A DNA stretch of 64,000 nt, from the NCBI GenBank assembly GCA_023410595.1, contig JAEYPO010000019.1, positions 5,076-69,075 of the forward strand. The letters are read 5' to 3'. Under the pieces are notes generated by a model. It saw only the letters and a list, made by a program, of their open reading frames with translations, was not told where the DNA came from and did no database searches. The DNA is from Bacillota bacterium. Lineage in GTDB: Bacteria; Bacillota; Clostridia; Christensenellales; SZUA-584. Positions 8,901 to 16,130 of this stretch are shown here, piece after piece (position 1 is the first letter of the stretch; each line of letters starts with the position of its first letter). The position numbers and the translations under genes are program-made.

Positions 8901-9251
8901 GCCCGCCTGGCGCAGTACGTGCATTACCTGAGTGTCGTCGGAAGCCGAATCGAGCAGCAGCGGCCTATACCCCGCGAGTATCACCGCCCAGAACGCGGCG
9001 GGCCAGAGCGGATTGTTGGCGTACCTCAGCGCAACGAACGTGTTGCGTTCTACGACGGACAGCTTTTGTGCCAGCTTCTTTGCTCCCGCGAAAGTTATCC
9101 TCTCGTAGTCGGAATACTTAAGCTTGCGGATATCCTCATCCTCTTTGTACTCGGCGGCTATGGCGTCGCCGTTGCTGCAGATTATAGAGAACAGGTTGCA
9201 AAACGTGCGTTCCTCCTTAAGCTCACCCAGCTTCTTAACAATACTACTCAT
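6000..9251 (-). CDS. Trifunctional acyl-AMP ligase / acyl carrier protein / alpha-oxoamine synthase
   Basis: One 1083-residue chain joins three enzymes. Residues about 15-555 form an AMP-dependent acyl ligase: P-loop CTSGTTATPK (161-170), GFGMTET (349-355), the hinge EGRLKE near 440 and the terminal catalytic lysine region NGIKVKR (538-543). Residues about 585-662 form an acyl carrier protein with Ser623 in GGDSL for the phosphopantetheine arm. Residues about 690-1083 form a fold-type I PLP enzyme of the alpha-oxoamine synthase family (relatives: KBL, BioF, serine palmitoyltransferase), with SHNSIM (His821), DEAHS (894-898) and the Schiff-base Lys929 in LSKGLG. The predicted sequence is to activate a fatty acid, load its own carrier, then condense the acyl group with an amino acid with loss of CO2. 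The start at 9251 has GGAGGC nine bases upstream. Amino acid and chain length cannot be read. Confidence 0.9.
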   Translation of the reverse strand: MSSIVKKLGELKEERTFCNLFSIICSNGDAIAAEYKEDEDIRKLKYSDYERITFAGAKKLAQKLSVVERNTFVALRYANNPLWPAAFWAVILAGYRPLLLDSASDDTQVMHVLRQAGSRTIITDTDLGITGVIKVAPDEFLSLDATDTDYLPVYSDAIALCTSGTTATPKVYVYNEQAVCQQVLLAEYISKQNTDIIHDGGIKQLAFLPFHHIFGFIAVYMWYSFFGKTIVYIKNKTAEVILSACKEHEVTHIYAVPLLWNNVAKSIMRKAKLQGEKQYDKLINASDMSIKLQRRFGRVGRSIVSKLFFKELQQKLVGSSIQMMISGGGHIQPEAIKLINGIGYNLVNGFGMTETGIDSVELSSDIDKRLEASVGKPFAPMQYRVVYDKEGDRTGELQIKGEAIHSGRMIDGIYIARESSGGWFPSGDIAREKDGCYYIEGRLKEVIVGESGENVYPDELEDSFSELPHVEHICVAGIAARGVYDDTSLIVYMGDAAADAGKVKELIAEITRINGLLPIYKKLNKAYLSLDPLPLANGIKVKRQKVKEAVERGQGRFEEIDIKSGSLIKAVKEKASAQSNGYDKAELSDIAEKVREIFAEVLSIDPAAIKDTDHFIDDLGGDSLSSLGVFSKAEEEYDVIIPDTEYFSCTSVEDLSKLLYRKLHDMESVREAVCKPQEIRKITRFEDTREYAEYAMRRLEINDAKIKDPYFVAHDSVLSDTSICEGKEVINLASYNYVGMSGHPRTAEAAKKAIDKYGTSASGSRLIAGEKTLYRELEKAIASWKHTEDAIVLVGGHSTNVTFVGNFCNERDLVLYDALSHNSIMQGCQLSRSDTKAFPHNDFEALEHMLKAARDKYEKILIVVEGVYSMDGDIAPMPDFIELKKKYGAFLMVDEAHSSCVIGRRGGGVDDYFGLKSGDIDIKMGTLSKGLGTCGGYIAASKSLVDFMHYLLPGFAFSVGISPPLAAATLEAVNIMLEGNPKVKSLQDNIAYFVSKAKEMGFNTCLAKETAIVPVMVGKDIDAYILSTKMLEKGVFVPPAVYPAVPRHQARLRFCLTSEHKAEQLDYALDTLEELYKEMGIKK

Positions 9252-9363
9252 AAGACCAGGGCCTCCAAAATATAAAAAATATGATGCCAAAAAAGTATTA
9301 CAAAAAAATACGTTAATAGATTAAATAATACTATAAAAAAGGTGCGGATACAAATATCATACT

Positions 9364-9390
9364 GAAATAGTTTTATATATTAACTATTTC
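9364..9390. promoter_or_regulatory. Inverted repeat, probable MarR-type operator of the fusion operon
   Basis: GAAATAGTT (9364-9372) and AACTATTTC (9382-9390) are perfect 9-base arms with a 9-base AT spacer. The same ATAGTT-N9-AACTAT geometry occurs over the promoter of the MarR gene at 26165-26185, and half of it downstream of the accB promoter. It lies just downstream of the possible -10 of the fusion gene, a position suited to repression. Confidence 0.55.
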
Positions 9391-9440
9391 TAATCTATAA
9401 TAGCCGCGTGGCTGTCCAAAAATACATTTTTAAGCGACAT

Positions 9441-9466
9441 GCCCCTGCGAGGCACACAGCAGGGGC
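9441..9466. other. GC-rich stem-loop of unknown role
   Basis: GCCCCTGC (9441-9448) and GCAGGGGC (9459-9466) form a perfect 8-base stem with a 10-base loop inside an otherwise AT-rich spacer. No clear T-run follows on either strand, so it is not a convincing terminator. Confidence 0.45.
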
Positions 9467-9596
9467 GTTTCCAATAACACATGGTATATAATTGTATACA
9501 CGTCCGTATATACAGTGACGATCTTCTATTGCCCGCCTGTTTCCGGGCAGCCCCTTTTGTTTTCATTTCTTTCCGCCGAAGCGGCAGCGCGCATAT

Positions 9597-10334
9597 TTAC
9601 AGCGATGAGGTTGCCGTATCGGCTATTCTCTTTTGCCGTTCCACAAGATAGCTTTCAAAGCGCTCTATTGTCAGATTCACTATAAGCGATTCAGGAAAGC
9701 CTTTTTCCTCCAGCAGGCTTATCGCGGCGTCAAACTTGCCTATGCCGAACGCTGAGTGCGCGTCGCTCGACACGGCTATACGAAGGCCGTACTTTTTGCA
9801 CAGGCGCAGCATCTTATCCATATTAGCTCCGCCCGCGCGGTATTCTATGGAATGGTCGTTCACCTCCAAAAGCTTGCCAAGGCGCGCCGCTTCTTTTACG
9901 ACGGCTTCATAGTCGAGCACGTAAGAAGGGTTGTCGGGATGCGATATGATGTCTATATGTTTGTTATTCAGCGCTCCCATCACGGCGTCCGTGTCCTTAC
10001 CCATGCCGCCCGACTCAATTACGACCTCATGCATGCCGGCTATCGCGAACTCAAGCAGCCTTATATACTTTTCGCGTATGTCGACAGACCCGCTGTAATC
10101 CATGATGTTAGCCTCTATGCCTCCGTATATCCTCACGCCGTTCATATGAGCCGGCAGATATGCATATGTGCCTATGTTATAATCGGGCGCGGAGGAATGT
10201 ATGCTGGGCCCGTGGTCAGTCATGACAACGCCTTTGAGCCCTAGCCTTTCCGCGGCGGCCGCGTTCTCCATTATCGTCGAGTGCGCGTGTGCTGAAAGTA
10301 CTGTGTGAGTATGTGTGTCAACCTCGATGTTCAT
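9597..10334 (-). CDS. PHP-domain phosphatase (YcdX type)
   Basis: The 245-residue protein is a metal-dependent phosphoesterase of the PHP family. Metal-binding motifs are in the expected order: DTHTHT at 6-11, TDHGPS near 40, EAN in the middle, SHPDNP and finally SSDAHS. Length and motif order fit the YcdX-like subgroup, a probable hydrolase of small phosphorylated substrates, rather than histidinol phosphatase or a polymerase-associated PHP domain. It starts 28 bases after the methionine synthase gene and is probably read on the same mRNA, but no substrate link to methionine synthesis is evident. Confidence 0.87.
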   Translation of the reverse strand: MNIEVDTHTHTVLSAHAHSTIMENAAAAERLGLKGVVMTDHGPSIHSSAPDYNIGTYAYLPAHMNGVRIYGGIEANIMDYSGSVDIREKYIRLLEFAIAGMHEVVIESGGMGKDTDAVMGALNNKHIDIISHPDNPSYVLDYEAVVKEAARLGKLLEVNDHSIEYRAGGANMDKMLRLCKKYGLRIAVSSDAHSAFGIGKFDAAISLLEEKGFPESLIVNLTIERFESYLVERQKRIADTATSSL

Positions 10335-10362
10335 TTTGTCTCCCTATATCAAAAAAATTAGA

Positions 10363-12735
10363 TTACTTTGTCAATCGCGCCGCTTCCCGGACAGCGCCCG
10401 CGGCGTCAGCGGCGTACGCGTCCGCGCCTATGCTCCGCGCGTAATTTTCCGTAACTACCGCTCCGCCTACCATTACCTTGGCGCGCAGCTTTCTTTGTTT
10501 TGCGAGCGCTATTACGTTCTCCATCTCTTTAGCGGTGGTCGTTATAAGGGCGGAAAGTCCTATTATATCGGCGTCCTGCGCGGCGGCTGCTTCTACTATG
10601 GTTTCCGCCGGTACGTCCTTGCCTAAGTCCGTCACTGCAAAGCCGTGGTTGCGCAGCAGCATCGCCACGAGATTCTTGCCTATGTCGTGTATGTCGCCCT
10701 TAACGGTAGCTATGACTACCTTTTTCTTTCCCTCCTGCGTTCCGGTTATGTAATGCTTCTCGAGATGGTCGAACGCGGCGCGCGCGGCTTCCGCGCTGTA
10801 TATGAGGTGCGGCAGAAAATAAACCTTGCGCTCGTAAAGGTCTCCCACCTGCTGCAGCGCCGGTATTATCATGCCGTTTATTATCTGTTCGGGCTTTGCG
10901 CCTTTCGCTATCTCCGCGTCTATCATCGCGGTTATAGGCATCTTCTTGCCCGTAAGCACAGCCTCAGCTATGTCCTTGGCGTCATGCTCGGGCACGCGCG
11001 TATCCGAAAACCGTTTTATATAACGTTTGAAGCCGGCGTCAGCGCCTGTAAGTGCCTCAGCCGCGTGGCACATGTCCATCATCAGCTCGTCATTGGGGTT
11101 CATTATAGCGGATTTAAGGCCGTTCTTTATCGCCATAACGAGATACGCCGAGTTTATGAATTTCCTCTCGGGCAGCCCAAACGACGAATTGGAAACGCCG
11201 AGCACGGTATTAAAGCCATTTTTGCTGCACCATTCTACTACGTCGTGCGTCACTACTCCGGCGCCCGGGTCGGAAGATACGGCCATCACAAGGCCGTCAA
11301 CGAGCATGCTTTCCCTGCCGAGGCCAGCTTTGGTTATAGCCGCGTAAGCTTTTTGTATCTCTTCAATTCGCTCATTCGCGGTCTGCGGTATGCCGTTGTC
11401 GCCAATGGGCAGCAGTATGAACATAGCGTTATACCGCTTTATTATGGGCAGCAGCCCTGAAAGACTTTCCGCTTTTGTGGATACGGAGTTAACAAGCGCG
11501 CGCCCCGGATATATACGCAGGGCCCGTTCTATTACGTCAGCTTTTGACGAGTCTATGGAAATCGGCAGCTTCGCCCGCGCGGCCACGGCTTCTATGGTCC
11601 GCTCCATAGTCGGTTTTTCGTCTATTTCAGGCATGCCCACGTTTACGTCGAGTATATGCGCGCCGCTGTTCTTCTGCTCGAGCGCCATGTCGAGCACTTC
11701 GTAAACGTCGCCGTTTTTCAGCGCTTCTTTTAGCTTCGGCTTGCCCGTGGGGTTTATCCTCTCCCCTATCACGCGGAATTCGCCTCCGAAATACACCTCG
11801 TCCGACATGGACGTTACGGCAGGCGGCAGCGCTTGGCGCCAGGGCAGAGGCCTCAATCCCTTTATTTCTTCATTTATCGCGCGTATATAGTCGGGGCCGG
11901 TGCCGCAGCAACCGCCTATAAGGTTAGCTCCCGCTTCGCAGAGCGGCCTTACAAACGTTCTGAAATCCGCGCAGGAAAGGTCGAAATGCGTCCTTCCGCC
12001 TGCAATATGCGGCATGCCCGCGTTGGGCTTTACAAGCAGCGGCACAGACGATACCTCTTTCATGCTCTTAACGAAGGGTATCATCTCTTCAGGCCCTGTT
12101 GAACAGTTAAGGCCCACGATATCCGCTCCCGCGGAGATAAGCGTTATTGCGGCCGCCGCCGGGCTCGTGCCGGTAAGCGTACGCCCGGAGCTGTCGAACG
12201 TCATGCTGGCCACGACGGGCAGCGAACAGCACTCCTTTGCCGCTATCACGGCCGCGCGCGTTTCCTGCACGTCTATCATCGTCTCAATAACGATAAAATC
12301 CGCTCCGCCCTGCTCCGCCGCCGTTATCTGCTGCTTGTATATATCTACTGCCCGCTCGAACCCAAGGTCTCCGAGCGGCTCCAGGAACAATCCGGTAGAG
12401 CCTACGTCGGCGCCGACGAAAGCTTCGCCGCCCACAGCACGGGCAGCCATAGCTACTATCTCTTTGTTTATGCGTACTACTTCGTTCTCCAGTCCGAACT
12501 CTTTGAGCTTTATCGCGTTCGCTCCCAAGGTGCAGGCAAAGACCGCTTTTGAGCCCGCCTTTATATACGCCCTGTACATATCGCGTGCGATATCTTCATG
12601 CTCCAGCACGAACGTTTCGGGGCATACGCCGGGGCCCATGCCGCTATTTTGCAGGTATGTGCCTGTCGCTCCGTCCAGCACGAGTATATGCTCTTTAAGG
12701 TATTCAAGAAAGCCCAGTCCGCATATTTTCTTCAT
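10363..12735 (-). CDS. metH: Cobalamin-dependent methionine synthase lacking the activation domain
   Basis: The 790-residue protein transfers a methyl group from methyl-tetrahydrofolate to homocysteine through cobalamin. The domains run in MetH order: homocysteine-binding barrel (about 1-300) with zinc cysteines in GLNCSTG and GGCCGTG; pterin-binding barrel (about 320-570) with GERINPTGK; and the B12 cap and Rossmann domain (about 590-790) with the axial histidine in GDIHDIGKN. The C-terminal reactivation domain of the 1200-residue enterobacterial enzyme is absent and is replaced by the gene immediately upstream, which abuts it without a gap. The nearby divergent metF would supply the methyl donor. 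Confidence 0.93.
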   Translation of the reverse strand: MKKICGLGFLEYLKEHILVLDGATGTYLQNSGMGPGVCPETFVLEHEDIARDMYRAYIKAGSKAVFACTLGANAIKLKEFGLENEVVRINKEIVAMAARAVGGEAFVGADVGSTGLFLEPLGDLGFERAVDIYKQQITAAEQGGADFIVIETMIDVQETRAAVIAAKECCSLPVVASMTFDSSGRTLTGTSPAAAAITLISAGADIVGLNCSTGPEEMIPFVKSMKEVSSVPLLVKPNAGMPHIAGGRTHFDLSCADFRTFVRPLCEAGANLIGGCCGTGPDYIRAINEEIKGLRPLPWRQALPPAVTSMSDEVYFGGEFRVIGERINPTGKPKLKEALKNGDVYEVLDMALEQKNSGAHILDVNVGMPEIDEKPTMERTIEAVAARAKLPISIDSSKADVIERALRIYPGRALVNSVSTKAESLSGLLPIIKRYNAMFILLPIGDNGIPQTANERIEEIQKAYAAITKAGLGRESMLVDGLVMAVSSDPGAGVVTHDVVEWCSKNGFNTVLGVSNSSFGLPERKFINSAYLVMAIKNGLKSAIMNPNDELMMDMCHAAEALTGADAGFKRYIKRFSDTRVPEHDAKDIAEAVLTGKKMPITAMIDAEIAKGAKPEQIINGMIIPALQQVGDLYERKVYFLPHLIYSAEAARAAFDHLEKHYITGTQEGKKKVVIATVKGDIHDIGKNLVAMLLRNHGFAVTDLGKDVPAETIVEAAAAQDADIIGLSALITTTAKEMENVIALAKQRKLRAKVMVGGAVVTENYARSIGADAYAADAAGAVREAARLTK

Positions 12736-13335
12736 CTATTCCACTCCCGCTATGGCTATCACCGATTTTTCGGGTATCAGCAGATATTTGTCCGTTATTT
12801 TCACATCCATGTCCCGCATATTCAGAAGGTCGTAGAAAACGCCCTGATACTTTATATCGAGGTCGCCGTAGCCTGCACTGAAGCGCTTATGGGTGAGCGT
12901 CTGACCCATGCGCCGGAGCGACTCATTCTTTCGCTCCATTATCACGTCGAGAGCGCCGTCCACGTATTCCGACGCGTAAGCGTCGAGCACCAACGCAAGC
13001 AGCCCATTGCCCCGTTCTAGCGCCTCGTTTATCTTCGCTACGTCGCGCGCGGACATGGCAGCGCACATTACATAAGCTTTATCGCAGGGCATTAGCAGCT
13101 TAGTAAGCAGGCGGGATTCCACGATGTGTCCCGCTATCTCCGTCGCGTCCTCGCCTTTATGCTTAATATCAAACGTTTCCGCCCTGCCCCGCACGGAAAA
13201 CTCGGACTGCGCCCGCTCTATATATTCGTTTATCTCCTGCTCCAGCCCCGCCTGAAACGACGCTTTATATGAGCCCATCCTTCGCAAGACGCTGCTTCTC
13301 TCCGGAACAAAAGGTATATACGGATATTTATTCAT
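12736..13335 (-). CDS. Methionine synthase activation subunit (separate activation-domain protein)
   Basis: This 199-residue protein resembles the activation domain of MetH, which binds S-adenosylmethionine and rebuilds methylcobalamin after oxidation. The C-terminal half has AGYGDLDIKYQGVFYDLLN, the place where MetH uses its SAM-binding GYG/YP motif, followed by an LLIPEKSVIAIAGV tail. It is encoded directly before the activation-domain-less metH with no spacer, which supports one functional enzyme split in two. The start has GAGAGG eight bases upstream. Assignment rests on context as much as on motifs. Confidence 0.8.
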   Translation of the reverse strand: MNKYPYIPFVPERSSVLRRMGSYKASFQAGLEQEINEYIERAQSEFSVRGRAETFDIKHKGEDATEIAGHIVESRLLTKLLMPCDKAYVMCAAMSARDVAKINEALERGNGLLALVLDAYASEYVDGALDVIMERKNESLRRMGQTLTHKRFSAGYGDLDIKYQGVFYDLLNMRDMDVKITDKYLLIPEKSVIAIAGVE

Positions 13336-13351
13336 TCTTACCTCTCGGCAT

Positions 13352-13380
13352 ATGATACACTACTTGTGTTCATTATTCAA
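13352..13380 (-). promoter_or_regulatory. Candidate promoter of the methionine synthase operon
   Basis: TTGAAT (13380-13375) and TATCAT (13357-13352) are spaced by 17 bases on the minus strand. The transcript start would fall almost on the ribosome site, leaving a leader of only about ten bases, which makes a SAM or cobalamin riboswitch impossible from this promoter. Confidence 0.4.
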
Positions 13381-13384
13381 CCTC

Positions 13385-13413
13385 TTGAAAATCCCGCAAA
13401 ATTATGATTAAAT
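13385..13413 (+). promoter_or_regulatory. Candidate promoter of metF
   Basis: TTGAAA (13385-13390) and TTAAAT (13408-13413) are 17 bases apart on the plus strand, about 50 bases before the metF start. The -10 is imperfect. Confidence 0.4.
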
Positions 13414-13423
13414 AAACGCACGC

Positions 13424-13439
13424 TATACAAAAGTGTATA
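13424..13439. promoter_or_regulatory. Inverted repeat in the metF leader
   Basis: TATACA-AAAG-TGTATA is a perfect 6-base inverted repeat just downstream of the candidate metF transcript start. It could be an operator; it is too short and AT-rich to be a terminator. Confidence 0.35.
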
Positions 13440-13463
13440 TGGTTTCCAAGGGGTTGTTCTGAT

Positions 13464-14330
13464 ATGAGTATAATTGAAAAATTGAATCGCAACGAGCGCT
13501 CGTTTTCTCTGGAGTTTTTTCCGCCGAAAAAGGATATGGCGATCACGTCGGTGTATGAAGCAATCGAAAAGCTTTCGGGCTACAGCCCGTCATTTGTCAG
13601 CGTCACATACGGCGCGGGCGGAGGCAACAGGGACAGGGTAATAGACATAGCCTCCCATGTCAAATCCGTGGGGCTCGAGGCGCTGGCGCACCTTACCTGC
13701 GTGGGAGCCGACCCCGCCTCGATAGACAATACGCTCTCTCAGCTCGAATCAATAGGCGTGAGCGGCGTGCTCGCACTGCGCGGAGACGTGCCCGAAGGTC
13801 TGGACAGAGAGACGGCATATAAACACTATAGGCACGCGAGCGATCTTATAAGAGCTATAAAACGGCGCGGCGGCTTTTGCATAGGAGCCGCGGCTTATCC
13901 CGAAGCGCATATGGAAAGTGAAACGACTGAAGAAGATTTATCGTTCATGAAGCTCAAGGCCGAGCTTGGCGCGGACTTTTTTATAACGCAGCTCTGTTTC
14001 GACAGGCGCGCGATAATCACGTTCTATGAAAACGTGGAAAAGGCGGGCATACAAGCCCCTGTTATAACCGGTATCATGCCGGTGCTCAATCCCAATCAGA
14101 TAACGAGAATGGCGCTGCTGTCGGCGTGCTCAATACCAGCGCCCTTAAGCAAGATGATAAGCCGATACGGCTCAGACCCCGACTCGTTCAAAAAAGCGGG
14201 CCTTTGCTACGCCATAGAAGAGATAGAATATCTTATGGACAACGGCATAGGCAGGTTCCACATCTACACGATGAACAAACCCGATGTAGCCGAACAGATA
14301 ATACTCGGCAGCCGTCTGAAAACTATTTAG
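13464..14330 (+). CDS. metF: Methylenetetrahydrofolate reductase
   Basis: MetF reduces 5,10-methylene-tetrahydrofolate to 5-methyl-tetrahydrofolate with a flavin, providing the methyl group used by methionine synthase. The 288-residue barrel begins with SFSLEFFPPKKD, including the conserved Glu of the FFPPK motif, then VSVTYGAGGGNRD, an AHLTCVGAD segment, LALRGDVPE and FFITQLCFD. All are typical. It is on the plus strand, divergent from the methionine synthase operon, and its last 8 bases overlap the end of the convergent diguanylate cyclase gene. Confidence 0.96.
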   Translation: MSIIEKLNRNERSFSLEFFPPKKDMAITSVYEAIEKLSGYSPSFVSVTYGAGGGNRDRVIDIASHVKSVGLEALAHLTCVGADPASIDNTLSQLESIGVSGVLALRGDVPEGLDRETAYKHYRHASDLIRAIKRRGGFCIGAAAYPEAHMESETTEEDLSFMKLKAELGADFFITQLCFDRRAIITFYENVEKAGIQAPVITGIMPVLNPNQITRMALLSACSIPAPLSKMISRYGSDPDSFKKAGLCYAIEEIEYLMDNGIGRFHIYTMNKPDVAEQIILGSRLKTI

Positions 14331-15849
14331 CCGATTTTCTGCGCTTTTCCCGGTACATATCATGATCCGCAATACTGACAAGCGAATCCACCGATTCGCC
14401 GGAAAAGTATTCGGCTTGCTTGAAACCGAAGCTTAAAGATACGCCCTGCGCTCCACCCGCGAGGCATGCTTTGGCGTCCTTTTCTATCTGGGCAGTAACG
14501 GCCATGGCCTGCTCCTTTGTGACGCCCGGAAGTATGAGTATGAACTCGTCTCCCCCCAGCCTGCACACCGTGCCTATCCTTTCCGCGTGCCTGCGCAGCA
14601 CGTCCGCGACGGAGACTATCATGGTATCGCCCGCCCCGTGCCCGTGATTATCGTTTATAGATTTTAAGCCGTCTATATCAGCAAAGCACACCGTTAGGGG
14701 TATTTTCCTTTCACTGCAGTCGTCGTACATCTGCCTGAGCTTTTCGGTGCCTGCCCTGCGGTTTAGCAGCCCTGTAAGCATATCCGTCTTTGCCATCTGC
14801 TCCAGCTTGGCCTCGGCCTCCCTGTACTTTGTGATGTCGCTGATGACAGTAACGACTATCTCCTGACCGCCGATCTTCGCGGGAGTGTGCGTAACGCTGT
14901 AAAGGTGTCCCTTAGCGTCCGTAAGCGTTTCTTCGGGCGCTTTTTTAGGCCTTCGTGAAAGGCCGCAGCCTAACTCCTCGTTTAACTGGCGGCTGCCCGA
15001 GCCGAACAGCTCTTTGTACGCCTTGTTTTCAAATATGATATCGCGGGTAGCCGGGTCCCATATCGCGAAACCCTGGCTGATGGAGTCTAAGCCTTTCCTT
15101 GCGGTCACATGCGCTTCGTTTCTCGGCATATCCGGAGACAGCGTTCTGAAGAGCTCGACGTACTTTTCTATGTTCCGCTTTATCTGCGGCCCCGCCTGCT
15201 CGTCGAAGAAATATAATGCGACGCCGTTTGTGCCGTATGTTTTGGCGTACATCGCGTATGCCGAGTCCGCCGCGCGCTTGAGCCGGCAGAGCCGCTTTGT
15301 CTCGGAATCCGCGTTTTCTTCAAAGTTGGGGCAAAGCACCGGCACGCAGACGTTCTTACGCGCGCGCCACTCCTCTTTTAACACATACCTCTGGTTTCTT
15401 TTTTCGTATATAGAGGCGCAGAACGCGCCGACGCTCCTTGAGGTAATGCTTAAGAAATCGTGCGCTTTGTTCTTCAGCGACGCGCTTGTAAATACATCGC
15501 AGATCATAGATATTACTGAAGCCGAATTTTGGGCGTACGCCTCCTCCATGGAGTTAATCGAAATAAGCCGCGACTGCATGCCGTCGTATCTCGCGGCGCA
15601 CGACGACAAAGAAACGGTATGAAGCTTGTCCGATATGCGCAGCGCAGCGGTAAACTCGGTGTCCACTTCGTTTTTAAACGCGGCTATATCGGCCTCGTCT
15701 TCGAACATTCGAAAAAACGAGCTGCCCGCGTAAACGCCTTTTTTCTCTGCAAGCTTGTTGGCAAATAAAATCTTGCCGCTTTTTATGCCTACAATAAACA
15801 CCGGTACAGGAAAAGTAATGAGATAATGCTTTGCATTGAAATAGTCCAT
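14323..15849 (-). CDS. PAS-GGDEF diguanylate cyclase
   Basis: This 508-residue cytoplasmic protein should make cyclic di-GMP from two GTP. The C-terminal GGDEF domain (about 340-505) has an intact active site RLGGDEFILILPG and the usual DIDGLKSINDNHGHGAGD. A PAS domain precedes it (about 240-330, SQGFAIWDPATRDIIFENKAYKELFG), and the N-terminus has another PAS-like stretch (PVPVFIVGIKSGKILFANKLAEKKG) followed by a region with a GAF-like look. No membrane segments are seen. The RxxD inhibitory site is not present ahead of GGDEF, so product feedback inhibition through that site is unlikely. The signals sensed are unknown. Confidence 0.92.
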   Translation of the reverse strand: MDYFNAKHYLITFPVPVFIVGIKSGKILFANKLAEKKGVYAGSSFFRMFEDEADIAAFKNEVDTEFTAALRISDKLHTVSLSSCAARYDGMQSRLISINSMEEAYAQNSASVISMICDVFTSASLKNKAHDFLSITSRSVGAFCASIYEKRNQRYVLKEEWRARKNVCVPVLCPNFEENADSETKRLCRLKRAADSAYAMYAKTYGTNGVALYFFDEQAGPQIKRNIEKYVELFRTLSPDMPRNEAHVTARKGLDSISQGFAIWDPATRDIIFENKAYKELFGSGSRQLNEELGCGLSRRPKKAPEETLTDAKGHLYSVTHTPAKIGGQEIVVTVISDITKYREAEAKLEQMAKTDMLTGLLNRRAGTEKLRQMYDDCSERKIPLTVCFADIDGLKSINDNHGHGAGDTMIVSVADVLRRHAERIGTVCRLGGDEFILILPGVTKEQAMAVTAQIEKDAKACLAGGAQGVSLSFGFKQAEYFSGESVDSLVSIADHDMYREKRRKSAK

Positions 15850-15974
15850 GATTATGTCATCCTTGAATATACTTTACTTTAATACGCGTATTTTAACAAG
15901 TAAATTATATGCAATAACAAATGAAAAATTTGGCGAATGGCGCGCATGGCAGCAGAAAAAATGCGTAAAGATAT

Positions 15975-16016
15975 AATAAAACGCCTCGGTCAGCCTGAGC
16001 TGAAAGCCGAAGCGTT
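15975..16016 (-). terminator. Intrinsic terminator of the acc-fab operon
   Basis: On the minus strand AACGCTTCGG (16016-16007) pairs with CCGAGGCGTT (15989-15980), a 10-base stem with one wobble, followed by TTTTATTATAT. It lies about 115 bases after the fabZ stop. Confidence 0.75.
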
Positions 16017-16018
16017 AT

Positions 16019-16100
16019 ACACACCCCATCAAATCTCACGGAGGGACACCGTATACACACCCCAAAAAGCCTCGCAGCTTTGGCTTTTTTGGGGCCCCGT
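16019..16100. repeat. Palindromic CACCCC repeat, two copies
   Basis: Two tandem copies of the dispersed family: a degenerate one (about 16019-16053) and a well-kept one (about 16054-16100) where CCCCAAAAAGCC pairs with GGCTTTTTTGGGG. It sits between the fabZ stop and the operon terminator. Confidence 0.75.
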
Positions 16101-16130
16101 TATTAAGCTGTTATCAAAACACAGACGAAG

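Larger units (their letters stand above)
9267..9596. other. AT-rich intergenic region upstream of the fusion gene
   Basis: About 330 bases with no credible gene. It holds the 9-base inverted repeat at 9364-9390, a weak possible promoter for the fusion (TTGGAC near 9420 and TAGATT 16 bases further on, minus strand), and a separate GC-rich hairpin at 9441-9466. A second short hairpin (GCCCG/CGGGC, near 9530-9547) follows the PHP gene but lacks a convincing T-run. I saw no recognised riboswitch. Confidence 0.6.

Noticed and set aside
13336..13463. SAM or cobalamin riboswitch in the methionine divergent region
   Set aside because: Region too short and no conserved box elements on either strand.
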